DNA of 64,000 nt from CAVOGJ01 sp963700865 (GCA_963700865.1 CAVOZC010000018.1:372001-436000); one strand, 5' to 3'. Positions 19,409 through 28,204 are shown, counted from the stretch's first letter. Program-made: numbers and translations. The notes: generated from the sequence alone by a model not told the origin.

Positions 19409-20335
19409 ATGTCGCAACGCGTGCTTCCTGTTCTGCTGATTGGGCTGCTCTCGGCTGCCGGGGTCCTGGCCCCTCGACCGGCCACGGCCGGTCAAAATGT
19501 GGTCGTTGTGCTCGATGACTCGGGCTCGATGGGAGATCGCATGCGGAGTAATCGCAAGACCACAAAAATTGCGGCGGCCAAGTCGGCTCTGATCAGTGTC
19601 TTGGAAACCCTGCCGGGCGACGCGCAGGTGGGTATCGTCAGGCTGAATGAACAGCCGTCCTGGGTCGTTCCGTTGGGCCCCGTGAATACCGACACGACGC
19701 GACAGGCCATCATGAGTATTCGAGCCAACGGCGGTACTCCCCTGGGCCAATTCATGAAGATCGGCGCGGATGCGTTGCTGCAGGCACGCGAAAAAGACCA
19801 CTACGGCAGCTATCGCTTGCTCATCGTGACCGATGGAGAAGCGAGCGACGCCCGACTCGTCAAACGCTACTTGCCCGACATTTTTGGACGCGGCATCACC
19901 GTCGATGTGATTGGAGTCGATATGGCCGCCAAGCATAGCTTGGCGACCATGGTCCATTCCTACCGCCGCGCCGACGATCCCAACATGCTGGCGACTGCCG
20001 TTCGGGAAGTCTTTGCCGAGACGACGGCGACCGGGAACGACGCCGGTGAATCGGATTTTGATCTGCTCCAGCCGATTCCCAATCAGTTGGCGTCGGCTGC
20101 GCTCGTAGCACTAGCGGAAACGGGCAATCACCCGATCGGCGAATCGCCACGAAGGTCACGAGGGACGACCGAGGGTGCGGATGAGGACGCACAGTCCGCA
20201 TCTGGGGGCGGACCGAATCGCACAAAGCAACAGGGACAATCGCGACTGGGAATTTTCGGTTTGTTTGTGCTGCTGATAGTGGTGGCAGCAATTGTGAACA
20301 TGATCAAGGCGGCATTGCGAGCGGGCCGACGGTAA
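19409..20335 (+). CDS. von Willebrand A domain protein with signal peptide and C-terminal membrane anchor
   Basis: The 308-residue product has a signal peptide (LPVLLIGLLSAAGVLA, cut probably after TAG) and a VWA domain with an intact metal site: VVVLDDSGSMGDRM supplies the DxSxS motif, and the threonine and aspartate sites are GGTPLGQF and TDGEASD. A Ser/Gly-rich linker then leads to a C-terminal membrane helix (LFVLLIVVAAIVNMI) with basic residues. The protein is therefore probably exported, with its A domain in the periplasm and its tail in the membrane. It lies between two binding-protein genes; the next gene starts 10 bp after its stop. A role in protein contacts of the ABC complex is inferred from context. 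Confidence 0.88.
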   Translation: MSQRVLPVLLIGLLSAAGVLAPRPATAGQNVVVVLDDSGSMGDRMRSNRKTTKIAAAKSALISVLETLPGDAQVGIVRLNEQPSWVVPLGPVNTDTTRQAIMSIRANGGTPLGQFMKIGADALLQAREKDHYGSYRLLIVTDGEASDARLVKRYLPDIFGRGITVDVIGVDMAAKHSLATMVHSYRRADDPNMLATAVREVFAETTATGNDAGESDFDLLQPIPNQLASAALVALAETGNHPIGESPRRSRGTTEGADEDAQSASGGGPNRTKQQGQSRLGIFGLFVLLIVVAAIVNMIKAALRAGRR

Positions 20336-20345
20336 GCTTGGCCCG

Positions 20346-21890
20346 GTGAGGCGTGCGAAAGACTCAAGCCCGAACCAAGAGGTGGCGGTGTCCAAAGGAA
20401 AACTACTTGCCGTTTGTGTTGTGTGGTTGTTGATCGTGGCAGCCATCGCGGCCAGCTATCGGCTGTTGATCTATCCGCGACAACGCAGCGCGACTTTGTC
20501 CGGAACCAGTTCCAGCTCACAATACAAGTACTCGATCGACCTCGCGCTCGATTCCTTCAGCGGTTACGCCATTCTGCGCTCGCAGAACATGCAGGAAGAG
20601 CTGGCTCGCAAGAGAATTCGGCTGAACTATGTGAACGATGAAGCCGACTACCGAGGCAGGATCAATGCCTTGCGTTCCGGCGACGTGCAGATGGCCGTAT
20701 TCACGATTGATGCACTGCTGGCGGTCTGCGAGGACCTGGGCGAGCTGCCGGCAACCATCGTGGCGATTCTGGACGAAACCCGCGGTGCCGACGCGATCGT
20801 GGCCTATAAACAGGCCGTTCCGAATATTGACGCGCTGAATCGTAGCGACATGACGTTCGTACTCACGCCCGATTCGCCGAGCGAAACCCTGGCTCGCGTG
20901 GTGATGACTCATTTCCGCCTGGAAAATCTGGGCACGAAGCCGTTTAAGGCCATGGAGGACATCGATGCCGTGTACCAGGCGTATCGAAACGCTACGCCTA
21001 CGGCACCGCAGGCCTTTGTTTTGTGGGAGCCATATGTCTCGAAAGTGCTCGAGAACCCCAACACGCATGTCGTGATTGATAGTTCCCAATTCCGCGGCTA
21101 CATCGTCGATGTGCTGGTCGTCAACCGCGATTATCTGCTCAAGAACGAGCCGGTGGTGTTGGAATTTCTCGGATGCTACTTTCGTGCCGCGTACCATTAC
21201 CGGGACCAGATGGTGGACCTCGTGCTGGCGGATGCCCGCGAAACGAGTACGCCGATTACGCGGCAGCAAGCGACGAAGCTGGTGGAGGGCATTTGGTGGA
21301 AGAACACGCAGGAAAATTTCGCCCACTTCGGCATCCAGTCGGGACAGTCGCTGCAATTGCTGGAGGACATGATTTCGAACATTGGCCGCGTCCTGGTAAA
21401 GACCCGAGCCATGGTCAAGGACCCCACCGGCGGGCAACCCAACATTCTCTTCTACGATCATCCGCTCCGCACGCTGCAGACCAACGGCTTTCATCCCGGT
21501 CTGGCCTCCGAGACCGTCCGGGATGATACGATCACGCTGGCCGCACTCGATGATGCGGATTGGGACTCGCTCATCCCGGTCGGTACGCTTTCGGTTCCTG
21601 ATCTTGTCTTCGGTCGCGGTACGGCTCATCTGATCGGCAGCAGCCAGGCCACCCTCGATGACCTGGTGAATGCACTGAAATCCCTGCCGCTCGCCTATGT
21701 GAAAGTACAGGGAAATGCCTCGCTCCAGGGGGACCAGGAGGCCAACGCGCGGCTTGCCCTGCAGCGAGCCCAGGCCGCGGCGGAATACCTGATTGCGGGC
21801 GGCGTGGATAAAAACCGTATCCGCGCCGTGGCGGGTCAGCCGAGCGGAGCCACTTCGGTAACCTTCGTTCTCGGACAACTCCCCTACTGA
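20346..21890 (+). CDS. membrane-anchored NMT1-like binding protein with C-terminal OmpA domain
   Basis: This 514-residue protein starts GTG at 20346 and has an N-terminal membrane segment (VCVVWLLIVAAIAASYRLLI). A NitT/TauT/NMT1-type binding fold follows: IDLALDSFSGYAILRSQNM, the MAVFTIDALLAV strand, VFVLTPDSPSETLARV and PQAFVLWEPYVSKVL. The C-terminal 100 residues form an OmpA-like domain (DLVFGRGTAHLIGSSQ, VQGNASLQGDQEANARLALQRAQA, GVDKNRIRAVAGQPSG). The architecture differs from the first gene because this copy keeps its N-terminal anchor. No frameshift is seen. It is followed by the coiled-coil membrane protein after 60 bp. The ligand is unknown. Confidence 0.88.
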   Translation: MRRAKDSSPNQEVAVSKGKLLAVCVVWLLIVAAIAASYRLLIYPRQRSATLSGTSSSSQYKYSIDLALDSFSGYAILRSQNMQEELARKRIRLNYVNDEADYRGRINALRSGDVQMAVFTIDALLAVCEDLGELPATIVAILDETRGADAIVAYKQAVPNIDALNRSDMTFVLTPDSPSETLARVVMTHFRLENLGTKPFKAMEDIDAVYQAYRNATPTAPQAFVLWEPYVSKVLENPNTHVVIDSSQFRGYIVDVLVVNRDYLLKNEPVVLEFLGCYFRAAYHYRDQMVDLVLADARETSTPITRQQATKLVEGIWWKNTQENFAHFGIQSGQSLQLLEDMISNIGRVLVKTRAMVKDPTGGQPNILFYDHPLRTLQTNGFHPGLASETVRDDTITLAALDDADWDSLIPVGTLSVPDLVFGRGTAHLIGSSQATLDDLVNALKSLPLAYVKVQGNASLQGDQEANARLALQRAQAAAEYLIAGGVDKNRIRAVAGQPSGATSVTFVLGQLPY

Positions 21891-21950
21891 TATACTGGCC
21901 CGCTGACGCACCGCACGTCGGTTCCCGCACCATCCCACTCGCAACTGTCA

Positions 21951-22680
21951 ATGGACGATGTCAAACGCAAGGTACTGCTGGACCTCTTTGCGTCCCCATT
22001 GACCCTGCTCCCTGTCGTCGGAGGCATCACTGCCCTGCTCGCCTCGTGGGCCATGGGCGGCGATCCGGTTCTAACCTTTGGGGGCCTGGCCGGCGTCCTG
22101 GGCGGTATCGGAATGTTCAGCTCGAGAATTATTTTTGGTCTCGAAAAAATGACCAATCAAGCCTACGAGTATGTGCTGGAAAAACAGCAGTCCAGCCAAC
22201 GTGCCGCGTTGCAGCAATTGTTCGAAAAACTACAGGCTGATCGTGATCCGAGGACCGAACGTTTACTCACGCAATTGCAGGCGCTCTACCATGACTTGAA
22301 GCGGGATGTGGAAGAAGGAAAGATTACGATTACGGCTCATCAAGTCCTCGATGGCGTCGACAACGTGTTCCGGGTTTGCATAGATTACCTGGAAAGATCG
22401 TTTCGGCTGTGGGAAACGGCCGGGCGAATGAAGGGCGAAGGCGCGGGAGCAGGTGCTCCGTCAACGCGAAGAATTGATCGCGGAAGTGGCTCGCTCCTGC
22501 GATCACCTTGAACAAACGATCAACCAATTGAATGAAACGGCCACTCAGCGCGACAAATCGGATCTCGCGCATCTGCGCGCGGAACTCGACGAGACCATTC
22601 GCGTGGCCCGTCGAGCCGAAGAGCGGGCGGATGCGCTCGGTGAAGAAACCAGGTCGTACGATATTTCGGAATTCGAATAG
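21951..22680 (+). CDS. two-helix membrane protein with coiled-coil tail (frameshifted)
   Basis: The N-terminus has two hydrophobic segments (LTLLPVVGGITALLASWAMG and LAGVLGGIGMFSSRIIFG), and then a long helical, Gln/Glu/Arg-rich coiled coil (QQSSQRAALQQLFEKLQAD, QALYHDLKRDVEEGKITI). The first frame runs into short nonsense near 22450, and a second frame to 22680 continues the coiled coil (VLRQREELIAEVARS, LRAELDETIRVARRAEE). A single extra base near 22445-22455 restores one 240-residue protein. The topology recalls XpaC-like proteins, but I cannot confirm that. It is a component of the ABC-OmpA operon and could link membrane and cytoplasm. Function unknown. Confidence 0.7.
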
Positions 22681-22736
22681 GACAAGAAGAAATGCCCCAC
22701 ACGGGCGAGGTCCCGTCACACGCAGGGAGAACAACG

Positions 22737-23825
22737 ATGAAGCGATTTCTAACTGGCCTGGCAATCTTGATCACGGTCGCGGCTCTGATCGTCGGTTGCA
22801 CCGTAAAATCGAATCCCGATCTGAACACGACAGGTAAGGGTACGGGAAGCGAAGAAACACCCACGTTCAGCCTTGCCTGGAGTGAATACCCGAGTTGGTC
22901 GGTATTTGGAGTGGCCAACGAACTGGGCCTGATTGACGGGGCCGCCGGCAAGCTGGGCGAGTTGGAAAAAAAGTATGGCGTTGACATCGAGCTGAAGGAA
23001 GCCGGCTACGACTCGTGCCTGAACATGTTTGGTTCGGGCGATTGCGATGCGGTTTGCATCACGAATATGGACGCGCTGATTGTCTGCGGCGCCAAGGACG
23101 GCCGAGACGGTGTGGCAATCATGCCCACCAGCACCAGTAAAGGGGCCGACGCCTGCCTGGTCACCGAAGCCGTGGCCGATATCGAGGGCCTTAAAACCCA
23201 TCCGGTCTATGGTCTCAAGGGGACCGTCTCGGAGTATTGCTTCGTACGCTGCCTGGAAAAGGCCGGCTTCGACGAGAAGGACTTCCAATTCACCAACCAG
23301 GATCCGGCCATTGCCGCCCAGAATATGCAAGGCCGAGCCGAAACGCATCAGGCGATCATGGTCTGGAATCCGTTCGTCTTGCAGACGCTGAATGACCGCG
23401 GCGATGTCCGCATTTTGTTCGATTCGAGTGAGATCCCCGGCGAAATCGTCGACATGATCGTCATCGGTAAGGACTCGCTCGCCAAACCGGGCGCTGACAA
23501 ATTCGTCAACGCCGTGGCCGCCGCCTTCTATGCCGTCAGCGACGCGATTGACGGCGAGGAAGGAGACGAAATCCTGGTGGCATTGGGCAAGAAATTTTCC
23601 AATCTGGGCTTGGATCAGATGAAGACCGTCGTGGAACAGACCGTGTTCTACAAGACGCCCGCAACCGCACGACAACTCATGGCAGGTGATGACTTTAAGG
23701 CGACGATGAAAACCGTTACCGACTTTTGCGTGAGTCACGGACTCGTCGAATCCCCCTCGGTTGGTTACGGGGAAGACTCGGGGGAGGTAAACTTGCGCTT
23801 CGACGGCTCGCACATCAACCCGTGA
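22737..23825 (+). CDS. NMT1-like ABC substrate-binding lipoprotein
   Basis: Start ATG 22737 (MKRFLTGLAIL) is preferred over the upstream ATG at 22692 because it yields a proper lipoprotein signal with lipobox LIVGC. The mature protein has a NitT/TauT/NMT1-type binding fold: FSLAWSEYPSWSVFGVANEL, then SGDCDAVCITNMDALIV, VYGLKGTVSEYC and AIMVWNPFVLQTL. The ligand site is likely built from these loops. An oddity is the number of cysteines in the mature chain (DSC, GDC, AVC, IVC, DAC, EYC, RCL, DFC), eight besides the lipid Cys, in a protein that acts outside the cytoplasm. This copy has no OmpA domain and no frameshift, so it is the canonical binding protein for the permease and ATPase downstream. 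Confidence 0.9.
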   Translation: MKRFLTGLAILITVAALIVGCTVKSNPDLNTTGKGTGSEETPTFSLAWSEYPSWSVFGVANELGLIDGAAGKLGELEKKYGVDIELKEAGYDSCLNMFGSGDCDAVCITNMDALIVCGAKDGRDGVAIMPTSTSKGADACLVTEAVADIEGLKTHPVYGLKGTVSEYCFVRCLEKAGFDEKDFQFTNQDPAIAAQNMQGRAETHQAIMVWNPFVLQTLNDRGDVRILFDSSEIPGEIVDMIVIGKDSLAKPGADKFVNAVAAAFYAVSDAIDGEEGDEILVALGKKFSNLGLDQMKTVVEQTVFYKTPATARQLMAGDDFKATMKTVTDFCVSHGLVESPSVGYGEDSGEVNLRFDGSHINP

Positions 23826-23847
23826 CGCGCGACCGCGGAACGCGTGC

Positions 23848-23998
23848 CTGGCAGGGGCTCCCAGCCACAGTCGCTGCTGAAGAACATCCCGTGGCAGGGG
23901 CTCCCAGCCACAGTCGCTGCTGAAGAACATCCCGTGGCTGGGGCTTCCAGCCACAGTCTTTACTGATGAATTTTCCGTGGCTAGGGCCTAAAGGCCCC
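23848..23998. repeat. tandem 43-bp repeat with palindromic core, about 3.5 copies
   Basis: Units begin at 23848, 23891, 23934 and 23977, exactly 43 bp apart, each with the core GTGGC[A/T]GGGGCT[C/T]CCAGCCAC. The core folds into a hairpin of about 8 bp (GTGGCTGG / CCAGCCAC) with a 5-base loop. Copies 1 and 2 are nearly identical, copy 3 has diverged, and copy 4 is partial. It fills the 187-bp gap between the binding lipoprotein and permease genes. Units are contiguous, so it is not a CRISPR. It may stabilise or attenuate the upstream mRNA. Confidence 0.85.
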
Positions 23999-24012
23999 GA
24001 GGAACCGTAACC

Positions 24013-24984
24013 ATGATGATTCGCAAACCGATCTCACGTCCCATGCGGATCGGGCTGGGATGCGTTGCGATTGTTGTGCTGGTCGCGGCCTACTCACTTC
24101 TTTCATACAGTCGTGCCACCGCGAAACGTGGCGAAGCCGCTGAGAAACTGGAAAACGTGCGGGGAGAACTTTCCCGCCTCGAGTCTCAACGGACCACGGC
24201 TTCCCCCAGCGGCCGTGGCGAGCGCGAGCAGGCACGGATTGAATCGCTCCGGGCACGCGTGGCCAGCCTGGAGGGCGAGACAAAAACTGCGATCGACCGC
24301 GCCGTACCGACCTGGGGCAGTCTCTATCGTGACGGATGGCTCCGCGTCATCACACCTCAAGGCTTGCGGCAGGACGAGTATTGGTTGTGGGAGGACGCCC
24401 AAGCAACGGCCTGCCGCTTGCTGGCCGGGTTATTCGTCGGCATTCTCCTGTCGGTCATCCTGGGCATCCTGATGGGGTCGTTTTCGGTCATTGAAGCGCT
24501 TTGCGTACCGCCTTTATCGTTCCTCACCAAGATTCCACCGACGGCGATGTTGGCTGCCTTCTTCGTGTTAGTGGGCACCAGTTTTCGCATGTATGTCACG
24601 ATGATTGCCTTCGGGACGCTTCCCACACTGGCGCAAACGATCTATCAGTCCGCCAAGAAGGACGTGCCCGACACGCTGATCAACAAGGCCAGTACGCTGG
24701 GCGCCAGCCAGCCCGAGCTGATTTGGAACGTCATCTTTAAACAGATTCTGCCCCGCTTGATCGATGCCATTCGGCTGCAGGTCGGCCCGGCGCTGGTGCT
24801 GCTGATCGCCGCAGAGTGGATGGTGTCGGGCGAGGGCTTTGGCTATCGGCTGCGGCTATTTTACCAGCGTACGGACATGTCGGTCGTTTACCTGTACACG
24901 TTCATCCTGGGTGCCGTGGGTCTGGTCGTGGACTATGCGCTGACCTGGTTTCGACGTCTTCTATGTCCCTGGTTTGGCGAATAG
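24013..24984 (+). CDS. ABC permease, SsuC/TauC type, with inserted coiled coil
   Basis: The 323-residue product has a first membrane segment near 13-31 (IGLGCVAIVVLVAAYSLL). A hydrophilic Glu/Arg-rich coiled-coil segment covers about 35-90 (REQARIESLRARVASLEGE), and the BPD transmembrane domain follows (CRLLAGLFVGILLSVILGIL onwards). The EAA-type loop is visible as LINKASTLGASQPELIWNVIFKQILP, and VGPALVLLIAAEWMVSG follows it. Typical SsuC/TauC permeases are about 260 residues with only a short segment between the first two helices, so the coiled coil is an unusual insert; its side of the membrane is not certain. It is followed after 14 bp by the ATPase gene. Confidence 0.9.
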   Translation: MMIRKPISRPMRIGLGCVAIVVLVAAYSLLSYSRATAKRGEAAEKLENVRGELSRLESQRTTASPSGRGEREQARIESLRARVASLEGETKTAIDRAVPTWGSLYRDGWLRVITPQGLRQDEYWLWEDAQATACRLLAGLFVGILLSVILGILMGSFSVIEALCVPPLSFLTKIPPTAMLAAFFVLVGTSFRMYVTMIAFGTLPTLAQTIYQSAKKDVPDTLINKASTLGASQPELIWNVIFKQILPRLIDAIRLQVGPALVLLIAAEWMVSGEGFGYRLRLFYQRTDMSVVYLYTFILGAVGLVVDYALTWFRRLLCPWFGE

Positions 24985-24998
24985 CCGGAAATCGCGCA

Positions 24999-25931
24999 AT
25001 GCCCCACGAAACCCCTGCCTTTCCCCACGCGCTGGAAGTCAAGCATGTGTCGCACTGGTTTGGCAACAACAAAGTGCTGGGGGACGTCAATTTTGAGATC
25101 CATCCCGGACAAATCGTGGCCATTGTGGGTCCGAGCGGCTGTGGAAAATCGACGCTGCTCCGCGCTATCCTCGGCACGCATCCGCCGAAGCAGGGCGAGA
25201 TCTGGACCAGCGGGCAACTGGTCACCGCGCCCAGCCGTGACGTGGGCATCGTCTACCAGCACTATAGCCTTTATGACTATATGACCGCCCGGCAGAACGT
25301 CGCTTTCGGGCTGATGCTGGATGAGACGAGCCTTGCCTTTCGGGCGTTCCGCCCGTTCAAGTGGCGGGCGCTTCGGCGGAGGCATCTGGCGGAGGCAGAT
25401 AAGTACCTGGAAATCGTTCATTTATCGCACGCGGCCAACCTTTACCCTCATGAGATGTCAGGCGGCATGCGGCAGCGAGTCGCCATCGCCCAGGCACTCA
25501 TCATGAGGCCGCAGATCCTGCTGCTCGACGAACCATTCGGCGCGCTCGACGAGGCCACGCGTGAGGACCTGCAGATCATGCTGCTCGAACTGTATCAAGA
25601 AAATCTCGCGGCCAAGGAAGCTGGTCGCAAGCCGCCTTTCACGATCTTGATCGTGACCCATGAACTGAACGAGGCCATTTACGTCTCGGACCGCGTGCTG
25701 GGGCTTTCGCAGTATCACAGCGAAGGCGGCCAAGGATCACGCATCGTCTACGACCGAACGGCACCGATCTTCCACCCCCAGGACGGTCGGGACTTCACCG
25801 CTTTTCGGCAGCAAAAGGAAGACCTGCGGAAGCATGTGTTTGATCCGGAGTCCCTGCAGCACCACAGCGAGATGGTGACCTTCTGGAAAGACATTCAGGA
25901 CCAGCAGGCAAGAATCAGCGCCGCGGAGTGA
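24999..25931 (+). CDS. ABC transporter ATP-binding protein, SsuB/TauB type
   Basis: The ATP-binding cassette is complete: Walker A GPSGCGKSTL, Q-loop VYQHYSLY, signature MSGGMRQRVA, Walker B ILLLDEPFGALD and H-loop ILIVTHELNEAI. The layout matches the nitrate/sulfonate/taurine group. Beyond residue 230 there is a C-terminal extension of about 80 residues (YHSEGGQGSRIVYDRTAPIF, then FRQQKEDLRKHVFDPE) that is longer than in SsuB/TauB and may carry regulation. The start at 24999 (MPHETPAF) is chosen because it follows the permease stop by 14 bp; the upstream ATG at 24963 lies inside the permease. It ends the operon. Confidence 0.93.
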   Translation: MPHETPAFPHALEVKHVSHWFGNNKVLGDVNFEIHPGQIVAIVGPSGCGKSTLLRAILGTHPPKQGEIWTSGQLVTAPSRDVGIVYQHYSLYDYMTARQNVAFGLMLDETSLAFRAFRPFKWRALRRRHLAEADKYLEIVHLSHAANLYPHEMSGGMRQRVAIAQALIMRPQILLLDEPFGALDEATREDLQIMLLELYQENLAAKEAGRKPPFTILIVTHELNEAIYVSDRVLGLSQYHSEGGQGSRIVYDRTAPIFHPQDGRDFTAFRQQKEDLRKHVFDPESLQHHSEMVTFWKDIQDQQARISAAE

Positions 25932-25952
25932 ATCGATGGTTCACTCCGCGGC
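25920..25952. terminator. 13-bp hairpin ending the ABC-OmpA operon
   Basis: The last codons and stop of the ATPase gene form a perfect 13-bp inverted repeat (25920-25932 with 25940-25952, seven-base loop). There is no U-tract. The next gene runs the other way and ends at 25985, so the hairpin may serve both directions. Confidence 0.7.
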
Positions 25953-25984
25953 TTAGCCGGGTTACCTGTTCCAAATATCGGGCA

Positions 25985-26926
25985 TCAAATCAATCGCGCG
26001 AAGCTGCTGATTCCGGCCTCGCCCTCGTGCCCGTCGGCAAACATATCCTCCAGCACATCCGTGGCGGTCCCGCCGGCTTCACCGTGGATCGTTTCAAAAC
26101 CGCTCACACGGAATTGACCGATATGATTCGGGCCGGTGAGGCTTAGCCCATCGCCACCCATGCCACCTTGGAACCAGGCAGCTCGAGCGCGGATCCCCGC
26201 CAGTTCGACGCGATCGTCTCCATCCCCCGCATGCACCGATACCCCGGAGAAGGCCGAGTCGACCAGCGCCACGTGATCCGCACCTGCGCCGGTGCCAATG
26301 CGGGCCAGACCGGCCCGCGTGCCCTCGATGACCACCCGATCTTCGCCGGCCCCGGTGCGAATGCCGACGAATCCGCGAGATCGGCTGTCCGTGATGGCAA
26401 CGTCGTCATCTCCCGCACCACCGTCCACGTCTAAACCACGTCCAAGGGCCGCAGCGGTAACCAACAGTCGATCGTTTCCGCTGCCAAGGTCTACCAGCAA
26501 CCGACCGCCGATACGTGTAGCGATCTCCGTCGAGTCTGCCGCGTCGCGACGAGGCCCACCCACGCGTACGTGATCATCTCCAGCCCCTGCCTGAATGCTG
26601 ACATTGCCGCGCACGTTGACGTCAAACACGTTTGCCAAGTCATCTCCGTCGCCCAACGCCAGATGCATGCCGCGCGAGATGCCACTCACCACAACCCGAT
26701 CGAAGACGCCATTGATTGAGGTCGCCGCATCGCCAACAGGCAAGCCGGCAATGATGAATTCACCCCGCATGTCGCCCGCAGTTACCGCCACGCCGTTGGC
26801 CTCCATATCGCCGCGAATGACGAGGCTGCCATCGATGACGTTCACTGAGACGTCCCCCGCCAGAAGTCTCTTGTCTTCGAGATGTTCCAGGGCCATACGA
26901 TAACGATGAGTCTTGTTGCGCAGCAC
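25985..26926 (-). CDS. secreted repeat protein with RTX-like calcium-binding repeats
   Basis: The 313-residue product opens with MALEHLEDKRLLAGD, which resembles the LEPR-XLL type N-terminal motif of planctomycete surface proteins. About nine similar repeats then follow, each with a Gly/Asp-rich turn (LGDGDDLANV, GAGDDHVRV, GSGNDRLLV, GAGDDDVAI, GAGADHVAL, GDGDDRVEL). These look like parallel beta-roll repeats that bind calcium. The ORF start at 26926 is used; the Met at about residue 11 gives the motif. The gene is convergent with the ABC-OmpA operon. The substrate is unknown and a role in the cell surface or matrix is inferred. Confidence 0.75.
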   Translation of the reverse strand: MLRNKTHRYRMALEHLEDKRLLAGDVSVNVIDGSLVIRGDMEANGVAVTAGDMRGEFIIAGLPVGDAATSINGVFDRVVVSGISRGMHLALGDGDDLANVFDVNVRGNVSIQAGAGDDHVRVGGPRRDAADSTEIATRIGGRLLVDLGSGNDRLLVTAAALGRGLDVDGGAGDDDVAITDSRSRGFVGIRTGAGEDRVVIEGTRAGLARIGTGAGADHVALVDSAFSGVSVHAGDGDDRVELAGIRARAAWFQGGMGGDGLSLTGPNHIGQFRVSGFETIHGEAGGTATDVLEDMFADGHEGEAGISSFARLI

Positions 26927-27150
26927 GATATTGTCCTCCCACTTGGAGTTAGAGCCAGTTGGCCGGTGACCAAGTCATGCTTGATCATTGGTCAGGCCAA
27001 GCGCGGTCACCGCAAAACGTTTACGGAGACGCCAAGGAATACAACGACAGGGCGCTTCAAGAAACAACCCGCAGGCGAGTGAACAAGCATCCCGGTCTCT
27101 CATTCAACCGGCGCGAGCTCGCGAAGTTTCGCGAAAAATTGAGCGACAAA

Positions 27151-28198
27151 TCAGCGGCGGCCCAAACGAATCCCGCTCACCTCCGACCCGGCGCGGCTGG
27201 CGACCGCCCGCCAGACGGGCGTGTCGACATCGTCCCCGAACCAGTGAACCGCCCCGTCCACGGCCACGGCCTGAATGCCACCCGGATGGCGGCTGCGGGC
27301 CGTTCGCCAGCCAAAAGCCGCCAGCCGCTCCGCCGGATCAGGCACCAGTCGGGGCGCGATGCAATCGGGCCGACGGTCATTCGGCAAGAAAAACTGGTTG
27401 TACAATCCACAGCGGTACTCGCCGTTGACCCAGGCAAAACCGCGACGGTTCGTCACATTGAATGTTCTGGCGGCGGCACAAGCCGTTTCGGTCAATGGCG
27501 TCGCATAGACGAATCCGTAGGCGGTCTGTGGATCGACCGTCTCCACCGTCCCGCCGAAGCTCTCGGCTCCGTCACCCAGTAAACTCTCGGACATGGCTAA
27601 TGTCTTGCTCGTGCCGTCCTTAATCTCCGCCAAGCGATAATCCGAATTGATGTGAAACACGCCATCCGTTTCAAAGGGCGTCCCACCGCCGACACCGCTG
27701 CCCGTGCAGGCGGCGTAGTTGATTGGCCCCAAATTGTCCGCCACGGGCAGGCCGCGGTCGCTGGGGCAGAGAAAGACCGGCACGGTAATGCTGGCGGCCG
27801 GCCGGTGCTCGGGCGTGATCTGAAAATCGGCACCATACAGTGGCTTGCTCAGGTCCAGCTGCTCCACCGTCGTGCCGTTCTCCAGGTACGGGCTGATCGC
27901 GGCAAACGTGGACCAGCGATACAACGTGTGGGGAAAGGACGGGGACGCGGGCGAGGGTCGCGCATCGGCTCCCTTGGGCAGCACCCCGAACGCCGATTCA
28001 AAATTCAATACCGCCAGACCCAATTGACGCAGATGGTTCGCACAACTGGTGCGGCGAGCCGACTCGTCGCGCCTGCTGAACCGCTGGCAGCAGCAACGCC
28101 ACCAGCACACCGATCACGGCGATGACGACCAGCAACTCCACGAGCGAAAAGCCATGCGTCAACCGTCGCCGTTCGATTTGTTCGCGGGCGGTACACAC
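27151..28198 (-). CDS. DUF1559 pseudopilin-like protein (frameshifted)
   Basis: The N-terminal frame from 28198 has a type IV prepilin-like start (HGFSLVELLVVIAVIGVLVA). A second frame (stop at 27151) continues after AVQQAR with SARRTSCANHLRQLGLAV, an NFESAFGVLPKG motif, PVFLCPSDRGLP and a C-terminal HPGGIQAVAVDGAVHW. The HPGG...DG motif is the DUF1559 hallmark. The frame changes around 28055-28090, which fits a single extra base. These proteins are abundant in planctomycetes and may act in a pseudopilus-like export system, inferred only from the prepilin N-terminus. The gene starts 6 bp after the stop of the PEP-CTERM protein gene, so the two are cotranscribed. Confidence 0.85.
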
Positions 28199-28204
28199 CG
28201 GCAG

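Noticed and set aside
20517..21944. Long minus-strand open frame of 475 residues across the OmpA-tailed binding protein
   Set aside because: It is antisense to a gene with clear domain content, has no domain of its own and arises from high GC content.
23848..23998. CRISPR-like repeats
   Set aside because: The 43-bp units are directly contiguous with no unique spacers, so it is a tandem repeat and not a CRISPR array.
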